The position numbers and the translations under genes were made by a program. 64,000 bases of DNA from an uncultured Rhizobiaceae group bacterium. GTDB lineage: Bacteria > Pseudomonadota > Alphaproteobacteria > Rhizobiales > Rhizobiaceae. This document shows, one piece after another, positions 26,086 through 35,538 of the stretch. The notes beneath the pieces were generated by a model. That model saw only the letters and a program-made list of their open reading frames with translations. It did not search any database and was not told where the DNA came from. Location of the stretch: contig CANMVS010000018.1 in assembly GCA_947501445.1 (NCBI GenBank), positions 62,001-126,000 of the forward strand, given 5' to 3'. Position 1 is the first letter of the stretch, and each line of letters opens with the position of its first letter.

Positions 26086-27657
26086 ATGTCTTTTCCCGCT
26101 GACCTTCCTGATAACATTGATGCCCTCAAAGCACTTCTGGTTGCGGCGGATGCGCAGATCAGTGCGCAAAATCAGACCCTTGCTGAGCGTGATGGCATCA
26201 TCGAGCGCAAGGAAGATCGCATCAACCGGCTTAAGAAGTTGTTAGCAGACTTCAAACGGGCGCTCTACGGGGCGAAGTCCGAGAAAGGCGATCCAGATCA
26301 GTATCATCTTGCGTTGGAGGACATTGAGACAGCCATGGCTGTTGTCCATGCCGAGGACGAAGCGATTGATCCACCAAAGACAGCGGGCGCGACAAAGTCA
26401 TCCAAAGGGCGCGGTGTGCTGCCAAAACATCTGCCGCGTGTTGAAGAGGTTATTGCACCCGACAGCACGACCTGTGGCTGCGGCACTGAGCGTCACGTCA
26501 TTGGTGAAGATGTCAGCGAACGTCTGGACATCGTGCCCGCGCAGTTCCGCGTCATTGTGACCCGCCGTCCAAAGTATGCCTGTCGGTCTTGTGAGGCTGG
26601 CATCGTGCAAGCGCCAGCAAAACCGCACCTGATTGAAGGCGGCATGCCTACAGAGGACACTATCGCCAGCGTGATTGTGTCGAAGTACGCGGATCACTTG
26701 CCGCTCTATCGACAAAGCCAAATCTATGCGCGCCAGGGCGTCGAGATCGACCGATCCACTCTGGCCTTCTGGGTTGGCAAAGCAGCACATGAGTTGAAGC
26801 CAGTGCATGACGCATTGCTGACGCACCTCAAAGCATCCAGTAAACTCTTCATGGATGAAACGCCCGCCCCCGTTCTGGATCCCAGGCGCGGTAAAACCAA
26901 GAAAGGTTACTTCTGGGCGCTGGCCCGCGATGACCGCAGCTGGGATGGGCCAGAACCACCCGGTGTGGCTTTTACTTATACGCCAGGTCGATCCGGCCGA
27001 CATGCAGTTGATATTTTGCAGACCTTTGAGGGCATTCTGCAGGTGGACGGCTATGCCGGGTATAACCGTGTGCTTGATCCAAAGGACAACGGCCCAATCC
27101 AACTGGCGTACTGCTGGGCCCATGCCCGCCGCAAACTCTATGAGCTGACCCATCACAACGTAGCCCCCATCGCCGAGCAGGGCATCAAACAGATCGCGGC
27201 CCTTTACCGGATCGAAGGGCACGTGCGAGGGCAATCTGCTGACGAACGTCTGGCGATGCGACAGCAAAAATTCGTCCCAAAGATAACTGTCTTCAAAACC
27301 TGGCTGGATCACGCTCGAACGCAGGTGTCAGCCAAATCTCCGACAGGCGAAGCGCTCAAATACATTACCAAATATTGGGGCGGTCTGATCCTCTTCCTCG
27401 ACGATGGTCGTATCGAGATGGACAACAATGCAGTTGAACGCACGATCCGCCCCATCGCCCTGCAAAGAAAGAACGCACTCTTCGCAGGCCACGACGCAGG
27501 TGCCCAAAATTGGGCCATGCTCGCGTCGCTTGTCGAAACATGCAAATTAAACCAGATCGAGCCTCATAACTACCTGACCGGTGTTCTCACAGCCATCGTC
27601 AATGGGCATAAGCAGAAAGACATCAAGCAGCTCCTACCCTGGAACTTTGAAAGATGA
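26086..27657 (+). CDS. tnpC: IS66 transposase TnpC
   Basis: 523 aa, full length. An N-terminal coiled coil (residues 10-50) is followed by a zinc-finger-like region (TTCGCGTERHVIGED, then KYACRSCEAGIVQAP). The DDE catalytic core begins near LFMDETPAPVLDPRRGKTKKG (first Asp), continues with VDGYAGYNRV (second Asp) and ends with EMDNNAVERTIRP (Glu). It looks intact, so the IS may still be active. It follows tnpB by 54 bases. Very sure. Confidence 0.93.
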   Translation: MSFPADLPDNIDALKALLVAADAQISAQNQTLAERDGIIERKEDRINRLKKLLADFKRALYGAKSEKGDPDQYHLALEDIETAMAVVHAEDEAIDPPKTAGATKSSKGRGVLPKHLPRVEEVIAPDSTTCGCGTERHVIGEDVSERLDIVPAQFRVIVTRRPKYACRSCEAGIVQAPAKPHLIEGGMPTEDTIASVIVSKYADHLPLYRQSQIYARQGVEIDRSTLAFWVGKAAHELKPVHDALLTHLKASSKLFMDETPAPVLDPRRGKTKKGYFWALARDDRSWDGPEPPGVAFTYTPGRSGRHAVDILQTFEGILQVDGYAGYNRVLDPKDNGPIQLAYCWAHARRKLYELTHHNVAPIAEQGIKQIAALYRIEGHVRGQSADERLAMRQQKFVPKITVFKTWLDHARTQVSAKSPTGEALKYITKYWGGLILFLDDGRIEMDNNAVERTIRPIALQRKNALFAGHDAGAQNWAMLASLVETCKLNQIEPHNYLTGVLTAIVNGHKQKDIKQLLPWNFER

Positions 27658-27669
27658 AGCAACGCTTAC

Positions 27670-27905
27670 GTTTTAACATCATCTGCGCCAAATGCGCCGT
27701 CACGCGTCACAACTATGTTCTTACGCCCGGGCAGGGCCTTACCAGTAGACTGGAATGTCTTGCGGCCCCTGACGATCGGCTTTCCCATCGCGATCGCTTT
27801 GAAGCGCTTAAGGTCCGGAGAAAGGCGAGGGCATATCACCGCTTGACCCAATCCCCCTGTTTCGCGCGGCCGCTGGTTGATTGTCCACTATACCCAATTC
27901 TGGCA
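27670..27905 (-). pseudogene. Dihydrofolate reductase gene cut by IS66
   Basis: On the minus strand a frame reads DLKRFKAIAMGKPIVRGRKT, then FQSTGKALPGRKNIVVTRDG, the unmistakable first half of a DHFR (NADPH-binding GRKTF-S-GxxLPGR). Just upstream, RNRGIGSSGDMPSPF fits the DHFR N-terminal loop but is in another frame, so there is also a frameshift. The IS66 right end terminates the gene after ADDVKT. Could have been a mobile trimethoprim-type dfr or an extra folA. Dead gene. Confidence 0.75.
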
Positions 27906-27960
27906 AATGTTAGCCTGGAGCTCACTTTGCAGGCCACAAAATGCCTTGCATCATGAGCAA

Positions 27961-28497
27961 CTATAATTCCTCGATTTTGGTTTTTCTAGCGTGAACTCTT
28001 TCACATGACGCTACCAAAAAATACAAAATCACCCCCCCAGTCAAATAACTCCAAGCCAACAAATAGGTTGTCACAACCATGAGCAGCAATGAAGTTGAGA
28101 GCATCGAGACAGCCTCAGCATGTGCTTTGCTAACTTTTGATACTTGAGCTTGGTTGGTTCTGCCCTTCTTTGCATTGATGTACTTGCCTTCATCGCTCCT
28201 TGCAACTTTCTGCATCCAGCCAACAATAAAGCTCGAAAGAGGTTGGACGATGTGACCAACTCCGTAGCCGATACCAGCATATAGAGTCAAATAAGCCGCA
28301 GATATATAAGCGTTTTTATCTGAAAGGGCAAAGTAGAAGACTACGGCGATGGCACCCGGTAAGAACCGCGCATACCAATCAAAATGGACATCTGGAATCT
28401 TGTCGGTTATTTTTTCTTTCACTATGCGATACTCCCCCAAGTGAGACATTACCAAATCGGTGAAAGTAAGCACTCCACGCCAGATATCAACAAACAA
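27961..28497 (-). CDS. Hypothetical membrane protein
   Basis: 178 aa from a TTG at 28497; an ATG at 28449 is an alternative and neither has a clear ribosome site. Hydrophobic segments at about 46-60 (LPGAIAVVFYFAL), 67-83 (YISAAYLTLYAGIGYGV) and 133-165 (LSTSLLLMVVTTYLLAW, GGVILYFLVASC) give three to four membrane passes. A basic loop (WMQKVARSDEGKYINAKKGR) lies between. No known family. Convergent with the IS66/dfr remnants. Confidence 0.5.
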   Translation of the reverse strand: MFVDIWRGVLTFTDLVMSHLGEYRIVKEKITDKIPDVHFDWYARFLPGAIAVVFYFALSDKNAYISAAYLTLYAGIGYGVGHIVQPLSSFIVGWMQKVARSDEGKYINAKKGRTNQAQVSKVSKAHAEAVSMLSTSLLLMVVTTYLLAWSYLTGGVILYFLVASCERVHARKTKIEEL

Positions 28498-28623
28498 AAA
28501 AATACTTACCTAAACGTGATTAGGCCGTATTTCATTTGTCGCATAACATAGATTATGGAACTTTTATTTGCACTCGAGAACTCTGATCGATTACCAGCAG
28601 ATCGGTCAGACCGTCCGCTTACC

Positions 28624-29289
28624 ATGATTCACAAACACGCACGTAGTCTATTTGCCGCTGTCGCAATGGCAACTTGTTTTGCAATTCCAGCTAGTGCCGC
28701 TGACGCAATTATCATTGATGGCGACACAATCAGAATATTAGATACGACCTATCGCCTACACGGCATAGACACGCCAGAACCGGGCCAGAAGTGCAAAGGC
28801 ACAGACAAGGACTGGTCATGTGGTAAGGCAGCTACAAAGCGCCTTGTGGAGCTTACACAGGGCAAACAGGTCACATGTGACAATCGTGGCATTGATGACT
28901 ACAGCCGAGTACTGGCTGTCTGCTCTGTTGGTGGTGTGGATCTGAACGCAGCTATGGTCCGTGAGGGGCTTGCGTGGGCATTCGTCAGATATTCAGATGA
29001 TTATGTTGGTGAGGAAGCTGCAGCGCGTAGGGCTGGCGTAGGCGTCTGGCAGGCTGAAACTGAAACACCGCGGGACTATCGCGCTCGACGGTGGGACGTT
29101 GCCGCACAGGAAGCCCCAGAAGGCTGTCCAATCAAAGGTAACATATCAAAGCATGGGAATATCTATCATGCGCCGTGGTCGCCCTGGTACAAGCGGACGA
29201 AGATATCATTGAATAAGGGTGAGCGCTGGTTCTGTGATGAGCAGCAGGCGCTTGATGCGGGATGGCGTGCTCCGATTTGGGGGAGATGA
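28624..29289 (+). CDS. Secreted thermonuclease-family protein
   Basis: 221 aa from ATG 28624; a longer frame from 28555 only adds residues before the signal peptide (IHKHARSLFAAVAMATCFAI, cut after ASA). SNase-like motifs: IDGDTIRI with the metal Asp, YRLHGIDTPEPGQKC with Arg, GKAATKRLVEL, VTCDNRGIDDYSRVLA and VREGLAWAF. A C-terminal module of about 55 residues (GCPIKGNISKHGNIYHAPWS to GERWFCDEQQALDAGW) is typical of Rhizobiales SNase-fold proteins. It should cut DNA/RNA with calcium. A truncated twin lies at 21003-21386. Confidence 0.88.
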   Translation: MIHKHARSLFAAVAMATCFAIPASAADAIIIDGDTIRILDTTYRLHGIDTPEPGQKCKGTDKDWSCGKAATKRLVELTQGKQVTCDNRGIDDYSRVLAVCSVGGVDLNAAMVREGLAWAFVRYSDDYVGEEAAARRAGVGVWQAETETPRDYRARRWDVAAQEAPEGCPIKGNISKHGNIYHAPWSPWYKRTKISLNKGERWFCDEQQALDAGWRAPIWGR

Positions 29290-29339
29290 GATAATTTAGT
29301 GTGCGGACGGTTGCAACAGACGCAACCAAAACAAGTTGA

Positions 29340-29927
29340 ATGGAGAACACTGTGCAAAAAACCGCCCCAAACCCCGATGTTGATGCCATCTATTTAGCAG
29401 TAGGCCGCGCCATGTCATCGTGGGCTAGGTTGGAAACCTATTTATGCTTGTGCTTTTCCGTTTGCATAAGTCCCGACAAGCCACTCATTGGGTATAAGGC
29501 ATTCTGGGCTGTGCTTTCTTTTCAGGGCAAACTTAAGTTGGCAAGCGCGGCCATTGAACAAAACGTAAAAGACAAGCCCGAACTATATCGTGAATGGAGG
29601 CGCATTCGAGAAGCACTGAAAAAAAAGGCAGCAAATCGAAACAAACTTGCTCATGGTTGCGTGATGACTTTGGGTGTGCAGACAGCCACAGGAATAAAAC
29701 AAGAAGCATACCTATTCCCCTATCTTGGTCATAATGCTGGTCAGGCCATTGCGGATAATTATCATGAGGTCGAGCGATTGAAATTGAGCGATATAAACGA
29801 CATAGAAAAAGGCAATCTAACAGGTCAAAAAAGGATGCTTGAGTTCATCCGAAAGGCCTGGCCTGATGACGTAGAGATAGAAGGAAGTAGTGTAACATTC
29901 AGCTTGAAACAAAAGCCAAACAGGTAA
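29340..29927 (+). CDS. Hypothetical protein
   Basis: 195 aa from ATG 29340; a GTG at 29352 has GGAG six bases upstream and may be the true start. Helical, with a conserved-looking MSSWARLETYLCLCF start and a basic middle (YREWRRIREALKKKAANRNKLAHG). The RNKLAHG phrase resembles the RN-x-xxH signature of HEPN-type or Swt1-like helical domains, so an RNase-like or RNA-binding role is conceivable but unproven. Downstream of the thermonuclease in the same direction. Confidence 0.5.
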   Translation: MENTVQKTAPNPDVDAIYLAVGRAMSSWARLETYLCLCFSVCISPDKPLIGYKAFWAVLSFQGKLKLASAAIEQNVKDKPELYREWRRIREALKKKAANRNKLAHGCVMTLGVQTATGIKQEAYLFPYLGHNAGQAIADNYHEVERLKLSDINDIEKGNLTGQKRMLEFIRKAWPDDVEIEGSSVTFSLKQKPNR

Positions 29928-30021
29928 AGTTGAATCTGCAGGAACGAGAAATCCACCATTGGGTAGAGCGATTGAGTACGTTCAATGGAAACATCATTGA
30001 ACGCTATTGCCATTTGTTCGT

Positions 30022-31446
30022 TCATTTGGGTTTGTTTCTTTCATCGGAAAGATAAGTCTCAGCAAACTCAAACTCAGTGCGAATAAAATGACGAGCAAGG
30101 GCGCGCATGATTTCAGCAGCTACATATAAACGACGAATTTCTGGTGAGGAATCGGAATCTGATGGATAATCCTTAGCGGCATGAGCCGTTGCAACACGAC
30201 AGTTTCGGTAGATATATTCCTCAACACTTCTGTTTTGACGATCTTCATGAAATTGCTTGATTACTTCGCCCCTGACGCTCTTGCAAGCCGTCTCAAAGAT
30301 TCTTGCTATCCAACGTTTAGCCGCATCACCGTCTTTTTGCTTCATCTCAAATACCTTAAAAAAACTGAGCACCTCGAACGCGACGATCCCTGCTTCGGAT
30401 GCGTTCAAACCATCCCGATAATAGGCGAGGCAATGAAGGAGCTCCTCATCTTCTGGCATAGATCGATAGAACATCCATTGATGCATGGTGGAAAACGCCA
30501 TGTCTCTTCTGAGCACTGGAACCGGTACCGGGTTTCCCGACCAACCGTGGCGCAATATCGCATGCCGATCGTCGCACCAACACAACACACTTAAAAATCG
30601 GTTGAGCAAAGTGCGGGCTTCCTCTGAAGTGAGCCTCTTATTAGTCAGATCAACGCTGATAGAGTGGGAGTATTCTTTGGTCTTGGGGAAAAGAACAAAG
30701 TGATGGCCGCCGAACTTGATGCGCGTGGGGTCTTTAGGCCAAGTGACATTTGTATCAACTCCCAAATTGAGAAACTGAGAACCGTTGCGCGCACCCAAAC
30801 TTTTGTGGAAGGCGCAACGCTCCTCCTCGGTTTCATACTCGCGCCAATCTGTTTCGAACGGCCTGTCCAAATGCCGTGACAAGTTCACATCTCTTCTCAG
30901 GCATAAAAAGAACTCACGCCCAAGCACTAGCTGCCGTTCGCTGGAAGCCCAAGGTTGTTCGCTGTCAAAGGCACTCTCCTTCCCCTCAGAAGTGAGGGCA
31001 GTGGCGTATTTTGAGACATAGGAAGCAATGCGTCGTTTTCCATCAACCTCAAAGAGGATCCGCGCGTGATATTCATCGTCATTTGACTTTCTGGCGATTG
31101 AAAGCGTCACACTTATGAGTGATTTGCAGGCTTCGTCATTGTCTATTGTTGTCGCAATACCATCATTGAGTGTTTTGGCGTTTTCAAACGATGCCTTTGG
31201 CCCACCAACGGGCCTTAGATCACTCAAACACAAGGCAACGTGACCAGCCCATCCGGGCAATGTTGACACAAAACCCAGTACAGCGCTTGTAATCTCGGCG
31301 TCTGAAAGACGTTGATCCGCCCTTTCGCGACCTCGAGGCAACAGGCCATATCCTCGAAGTTTTTCAAAGCGGGTAAGTGTTTCCTCAAAGGTGCCTGGCT
31401 CAGCCAGCCTCTGGTGTAAAAGCAGTGCTAGATTCTTGGCATACAT
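30022..31446 (-). CDS. Hypothetical protein, MauJ-like C-terminus
   Basis: 474 aa from ATG 31446. No catalytic motif recognised. The C-terminal third (LLHCLAYYRDGLNASEAGIVAF with EVLSFFKVFE and a later IYRNCRVATAHA) resembles the helical domain of MauJ-like proteins, where a YR-x-A/G-L motif precedes a helix bundle of HEPN type (compare RNxVAHA with RNxxxH). The N-terminal part is beta-rich. Such large proteins are frequent as phage cargo. It is convergent with the hypothetical gene to its left and follows the terminase gene in the same direction. Confidence 0.5.
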   Translation of the reverse strand: MYAKNLALLLHQRLAEPGTFEETLTRFEKLRGYGLLPRGRERADQRLSDAEITSAVLGFVSTLPGWAGHVALCLSDLRPVGGPKASFENAKTLNDGIATTIDNDEACKSLISVTLSIARKSNDDEYHARILFEVDGKRRIASYVSKYATALTSEGKESAFDSEQPWASSERQLVLGREFFLCLRRDVNLSRHLDRPFETDWREYETEEERCAFHKSLGARNGSQFLNLGVDTNVTWPKDPTRIKFGGHHFVLFPKTKEYSHSISVDLTNKRLTSEEARTLLNRFLSVLCWCDDRHAILRHGWSGNPVPVPVLRRDMAFSTMHQWMFYRSMPEDEELLHCLAYYRDGLNASEAGIVAFEVLSFFKVFEMKQKDGDAAKRWIARIFETACKSVRGEVIKQFHEDRQNRSVEEYIYRNCRVATAHAAKDYPSDSDSSPEIRRLYVAAEIMRALARHFIRTEFEFAETYLSDERNKPK

Positions 31447-31579
31447 TCAATGACACCTACCCGGATTATTCAAAACTGTCATTGGGGTTAAACCAAATAG
31501 AAGGGCAGAAATCCACTATCAAACAGGTTTGCGGAACGTCTACTAAAGCTCCAAACAGAGGATCAACAATCACTCACCT

Positions 31580-32968
31580 TCAAAGCTCAATCCTGACCGT
31601 TTTATAGGTATCGCTTGGTGGACCCTCAAGAACAACACCACCAATCGGCTGCACAGGCTTTGGTACTGGTTTCGGCTTGGGCGGGGCAATCCGACAGTTG
31701 ATCGCATATTCCCCCAGGGCGTCGGCACCATGCGAATTGATGTCGTGCAAAGGTGTGGTGTAGGTTTTCATGCCTTCATTGAACTTGCGAGCGTATCTGC
31801 GAAGCCGTGACAGTCCAACTTGTACCCGGCCTGTGTTGTTGAAGTAGGCAACCGGTAGAAGCCTTCTGACAGCGTTGATCCTATCTGCAGGGTTTGTTGC
31901 CACACCGATGTGCATGGGCTTCACACCGTACTCTATGAGCGTCAGTGAGCGTTGTTTGGCTCCTGCGCCCCATTCCCTGACTTTTACATCATGCGGCAGG
32001 AAATGCTTGCCGTAGATATATGGTTCAGTCCGTCCGATCTCCAGCATCTGAAGTGCAGCAGCGCGGATATCCGGATTAAGCTCTGGGAGTGCATCCGGCA
32101 CAATCTGTTCGGGGCCTTCACCACTGGTTTCATAGTAGTCGATCACGCGCACCTGTCGGCCATTGTCTTGCAGAAACCAGATCGCTGTATAGTCGTCCAC
32201 ACCGATATCCCACGCCGTATTGACCGGATATGCCGGATCGTATGGATAATCGCCTACACGGCCTTCCTTGTCGGCCTGATGCAGCAACCGAGCATAATAC
32301 GCACCCTCGGATATGATCTCGTACCCGCCGCCCCAGACATGCTCTGCCATCTCCAGATCAGCGGCGTAATCGTCGTCTTTCTCTTGAGCAAGAACTGACG
32401 GGAACCAGGGGTTATCCTGCCAGTTGACCTCTACACAGACACTATTCGTGATTATCCGGCCGCCACGAAAGAATTCATCTACAGCATCATTGTCGTGTCG
32501 CGGGTTCCATGAGAACCACAACTCTGAACCATCTTTTCGGATTGTGGGGCGAAGCATTTTCAACGATTGAGCGGATAGGGTCTGTGCTTCCTCTATCCAG
32601 GCAATGTCAAACCCTTCCAGAGATTTGATATTCTCCGCGTTGTAGCTCTGCATTCCCTTGAAAATGATCAAGCTGCCATTCATACCCTTGATCTCGGTAT
32701 CCAGAACCTGAAAGAAATATCCAAGCCCAAGTTTCTGGATCTTATCAACCAGCAACTGGCGACATGATTCCTTGAGACTGTTTTGAACCTCACGAATACA
32801 AGCTGCACGCGTTGTTGACCGAAAGCACCGCATGAGCATCATCTCTGCAAAGAAATGGGACTTGGCACCACCACGCCCACCGTATGCGCCTTTGTAGCGT
32901 GCTGGCTGCATGAGAGGGGCCAGTTTACGGGAAACGTCTATCTCAAGCTTGTGGCTGCTTCGGGTCAA
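31580..32968 (-). CDS. terL: Phage terminase large subunit
   Basis: 462 aa. Walker A GGRGGAKS at 30-37, Walker B SLEGFDIAWIEEAQ near 115-130, and a coupling region WFSWNPRHDNDAVDE follow the PBSX/terminase_3 pattern. The RNase-H-like nuclease domain shows its first acidic residue in TAWDIGVDDYTAIWF and a later HGADALGEYA. It packages phage DNA into heads using ATP. It overlaps the small subunit gene by 26 bases. Striking that the gene behind it is not a portal but an unrelated cargo gene. Very sure. Confidence 0.92.
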   Translation of the reverse strand: MTRSSHKLEIDVSRKLAPLMQPARYKGAYGGRGGAKSHFFAEMMLMRCFRSTTRAACIREVQNSLKESCRQLLVDKIQKLGLGYFFQVLDTEIKGMNGSLIIFKGMQSYNAENIKSLEGFDIAWIEEAQTLSAQSLKMLRPTIRKDGSELWFSWNPRHDNDAVDEFFRGGRIITNSVCVEVNWQDNPWFPSVLAQEKDDDYAADLEMAEHVWGGGYEIISEGAYYARLLHQADKEGRVGDYPYDPAYPVNTAWDIGVDDYTAIWFLQDNGRQVRVIDYYETSGEGPEQIVPDALPELNPDIRAAALQMLEIGRTEPYIYGKHFLPHDVKVREWGAGAKQRSLTLIEYGVKPMHIGVATNPADRINAVRRLLPVAYFNNTGRVQVGLSRLRRYARKFNEGMKTYTTPLHDINSHGADALGEYAINCRIAPPKPKPVPKPVQPIGGVVLEGPPSDTYKTVRIEL

Positions 32969-33407
32969 TGATGTTCACCTGAATTTCGGTTTTGATGGCC
33001 TCACCCTCAGCGCCGGTCAACTCCATCTGTGTGCGGTCGCCGTATTTCCTCGGCTGCATTTTTCCAATCATCCATTTGCGAGTATCAACGCGAAGTCGGG
33101 CACGCTGGATATTCTCGTGGTTGACCACTTGGGTTCCGTCTTCTTTGGCGGTGATGTCATTCGCGGCTTCGTCTGCGATTTCAAGGCATTCATCAAACAG
33201 CTTGTCCGCTCGTTCGCTCTGGGCGCGTGCGTATTGGTCCGACAGAAACAATCGCTTGTTGCCAGTCCTCTTGTCATCATCAGCCAGCCATTTATGAACT
33301 GTAGACCGGGCAGGCATGTCTTTGTCGGTACATATGGTTCTCAGGCTTTCGCCGTCGCTCATGCGTTCGCAGATAGTGTTGAATAGGGCTTGTGAGAACT
33401 TGGGCAT
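32943..33407 (-). CDS. terS: Phage terminase small subunit-like protein
   Basis: 154 aa. N-terminal helix-turn-helix of the terminase-small kind (FNTICERMSDGESLRTICTD, then KDMPARSTVHKWL), a central helical stretch with ARAQSERADKLFDECLEIAD, then ARLRVDTRKWMIGKMQPRKYGDR, which is a hallmark of the family. It recognises the packaging site. ATG at 33407. Overlaps terL. Confidence 0.88.
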   Translation of the reverse strand: MPKFSQALFNTICERMSDGESLRTICTDKDMPARSTVHKWLADDDKRTGNKRLFLSDQYARAQSERADKLFDECLEIADEAANDITAKEDGTQVVNHENIQRARLRVDTRKWMIGKMQPRKYGDRTQMELTGAEGEAIKTEIQVNIIDPKQPQA

Positions 33408-33807
33408 ATATTGGGGTCCGTTAAATCACCTTTTCGAGGTGGATTTTACCCTTTCCATCCAATTCATACAAGGATCATTTCGGTTCCGGTATGTTTAAAC
33501 GTAAAACTTGTCTTGCCCGAAAGTTGGCAGATTTTACAAGTCCAATATTTGGATCATGGGTTCTTACCCAAATAGCTGATAACCAAATCAAACGCATGAG
33601 CGATCTCGCGCCTTGGCATTGTCCTGTTCAAATGCTGCAACAGTCCATTTCGGTGTATGAGACGTAGGCTCTATCCGACAGACATGATGAACTTCACCGA
33701 TGTGCAATTCGAGGCATAGCCAATCGTGCTATTCGGCACTCTCGCTCGGCTGAAGATGACCCAAACTTGCCATCAAAGCGGTCACTTGTCGCTGTCCAAC
33801 ACATTGA
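33408..33807. other. Intergenic region upstream of terminase
   Basis: About 400 bases with no recognisable gene. The packaging site (pac or cos) of such elements is often near terS, so it could be here; I see no clear repeat that proves it. Confidence 0.3.
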
Positions 33808-33818
33808 CCGTCTCATCA

Positions 33819-34808
33819 TTATGAGAAAATGGGGCCCATCCGGAGCTCATAAGCCGCTGATTTGAGCATTGCGCGGTTGATACATTCCACTTTGATAATT
33901 CCCTTCCCAATGGGATGGCCGAATACAGCAATGTTTGGCACCCTTTCAGGCTTTACTTGACTGTAATAGGATGGATAAAAGATACCATCGAATTTTGCCG
34001 CAGCGGCAGCGCGAGCAATGGCGCGTGTGATTTCGTAGCAATGTTCCTCAGCAGAAAAGAGAAATCGCATTGCTACGTCCAAACTCTCAAACGGAGTCGA
34101 ACCGTCTATGAAAGGTTCAGCGGTTAAATCCAACATTCGAAGATCGCGTGTTGGTTGAAGAGTTCCTACGAAACATTCTTCTGAAATAAGAACTTGACAC
34201 TCGTGAATACAAATTTCCAAGTCTTCAGACCCATACAGTATCGGCAGGCTCTTACTGCCCAACCTACCCGATGCCGAAATAGGTCGCGGTGGTGCATCAT
34301 ATTGCTTGATGTCTCTTTCCTGATCCTCATTCAGGTTTTTTCGGATGCGGTAAAAGCGTGTTCCTAATGACAACGTACGCTCGGGAAATGATGCAACGAT
34401 AGATTTGGCAGCCGAGTACCTGGTTTTCTTTCGCGTAAGAGCATCCAATGGCTCCACCATTCCAATTCGCCAAAGCGGCGGACCGTAATGGAATATGCCT
34501 ACTTTCAGCTTATCCTCCAATAGATGGGCATCTGCTTCCAACCATGGTGGAAATTGCACTTCTCGCTCTCCATACCGTTCTGGATTAGACACCAAACGGT
34601 GCGCGCCGCCAAAATCAGTTCGAAAAAAACTTCCAGTCCAAAAAAATTCAATCAAGAGCTTATCCAACCGACCTTTACGCAACTTGTGGCCAGATCGTGA
34701 ACCGCAGTGGGGGCAAAGCTTCTTTGTTAGATAGCCCAATTTGGCCGCCTCAATTCGCAGACCGTGGTCTGAAAAACAGTCGGAGCAAAGAATAGACGAT
34801 TCTGTCAT
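33819..34808 (-). CDS. HEPN/RES-type NAD-consuming toxin-like protein
   Basis: 329 aa from ATG 34808 with GGAT site; a TTG further up adds 20 residues. N-terminal zinc-ribbon (CSDCFSDHG and CPHCGSRSGHK) and HEPN-like part precede a RES domain from about residue 160: FYRIRKNLN (Arg), ASGRLGSKSLPILYGSEDLE (Gly/Tyr) and ICIHECQVLIS (Glu), all R-E-S family residues. RES proteins degrade NAD+ by phosphorolysis or transfer ADP-ribose. No Xre/MbcA-type antitoxin gene is next to it; the N-terminal domain may regulate it. Fits the known RES proteins with a HEPN N-terminal domain. Fairly sure. Confidence 0.78.
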   Translation of the reverse strand: MTESSILCSDCFSDHGLRIEAAKLGYLTKKLCPHCGSRSGHKLRKGRLDKLLIEFFWTGSFFRTDFGGAHRLVSNPERYGEREVQFPPWLEADAHLLEDKLKVGIFHYGPPLWRIGMVEPLDALTRKKTRYSAAKSIVASFPERTLSLGTRFYRIRKNLNEDQERDIKQYDAPPRPISASGRLGSKSLPILYGSEDLEICIHECQVLISEECFVGTLQPTRDLRMLDLTAEPFIDGSTPFESLDVAMRFLFSAEEHCYEITRAIARAAAAAKFDGIFYPSYYSQVKPERVPNIAVFGHPIGKGIIKVECINRAMLKSAAYELRMGPIFS

Positions 34809-34893
34809 GAAAGGATCCATTAAAACACAGAGGTTTCCGTCAATTGACGGATGCAGATTTGTCGACAACCATCGCGCTCAAATAACTGCGATA

Positions 34894-35538
34894 CTACATA
34901 TCAGTTGCTTGCATAATTCGTATCTCGACGTCTGTCCCGGAAGGTACCTCAGCGTGCTGCTGTTGCTGGTCTGATTCACTCAAATCGAACCTAATTCCGG
35001 CCTGCTTGAAGGCGTGCACAACCAATGCCAGATCGCCAGACAGTTCTACATCTCGCGGAACAGTAATTTCTACTCCGGTTGCAGATGGCAACCCCGTGCC
35101 GGCCGTTAAATGAGTTTCAATCAGCCAATTGCATTTTTTGAACGCCCTCACCAATTGGGCAGCAATATTGTCCGTTTCAGGAGAGATAATATCCCGCACA
35201 AGCGTTACTTTCCCAGTCGTCTGGGATAGTTCACGCTCAAGTATTTCGATTTGCTTGGGTCGGAGTGTACGTGGATCAATTGCATCCAAGCGCTTTTCTA
35301 ACTCCGCAATTATTCTGCGTGCTTCATCGGGAGATTGCGCTCCGGTATTTCGTTTATATTCAGCGATTATGCCATCTTTGAAAGAGATATGATCTTTAAG
35401 TAAGCCTATACGGTCAGAAAATTGTCGACGACACAGACTATAAATCACTGCTGCTACCAAACAGGCCCCAATAATGAATATGGTTGGAGCCTGACTAATC
35501 ACAGACCACTCCGACATCAAGTAGTTGATAAACTCCAT
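34894..35538 (-). CDS. Hypothetical single-pass membrane protein with coiled coil
   Basis: 214 aa from ATG 35538. A membrane segment at about 18-37 (APTIFIIGACLVAAVIYSLC) is followed by a coiled coil (LLKDHISFKDGIIAEYKR and ARRIIAELEKRLDAID) and a small alpha/beta domain (NWLIETHLTAGTGLPSATGVEITVP, LALVVHAFKQAGIRFDL). That last domain has the V-x-V-hhxxAFxxAGI layout also seen at the end of the protein at 42459-43448. Cytosolic C-terminal domain, unknown role. Confidence 0.55.
   Translation of the reverse strand: MEFINYLMSEWSVISQAPTIFIIGACLVAAVIYSLCRRQFSDRIGLLKDHISFKDGIIAEYKRNTGAQSPDEARRIIAELEKRLDAIDPRTLRPKQIEILERELSQTTGKVTLVRDIISPETDNIAAQLVRAFKKCNWLIETHLTAGTGLPSATGVEITVPRDVELSGDLALVVHAFKQAGIRFDLSESDQQQQHAEVPSGTDVEIRIMQATDM

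Larger units (their letters stand above)
25215..27669 (+). mobile_element. IS66-family insertion sequence
   Basis: About 2.45 kb. Left end GTAGGCGATGGTTC and right end (reverse) GTAAGCGTTGCTTC are imperfect inverted repeats of the IS66 type. Inside lie the three standard genes in order. The usual 8-bp target duplication is not seen: flanks are CATGATTC and GTTTTAAC, so one side was probably rearranged after insertion. The right end cuts a dihydrofolate reductase gene. The left flank is the repeat also found before the truncated thermonuclease. Confidence 0.85.

Noticed and set aside
25207..27677. 8-bp target duplication of IS66
   Set aside because: The flanks CATGATTC and GTTTTAAC differ, so no duplication can be claimed.
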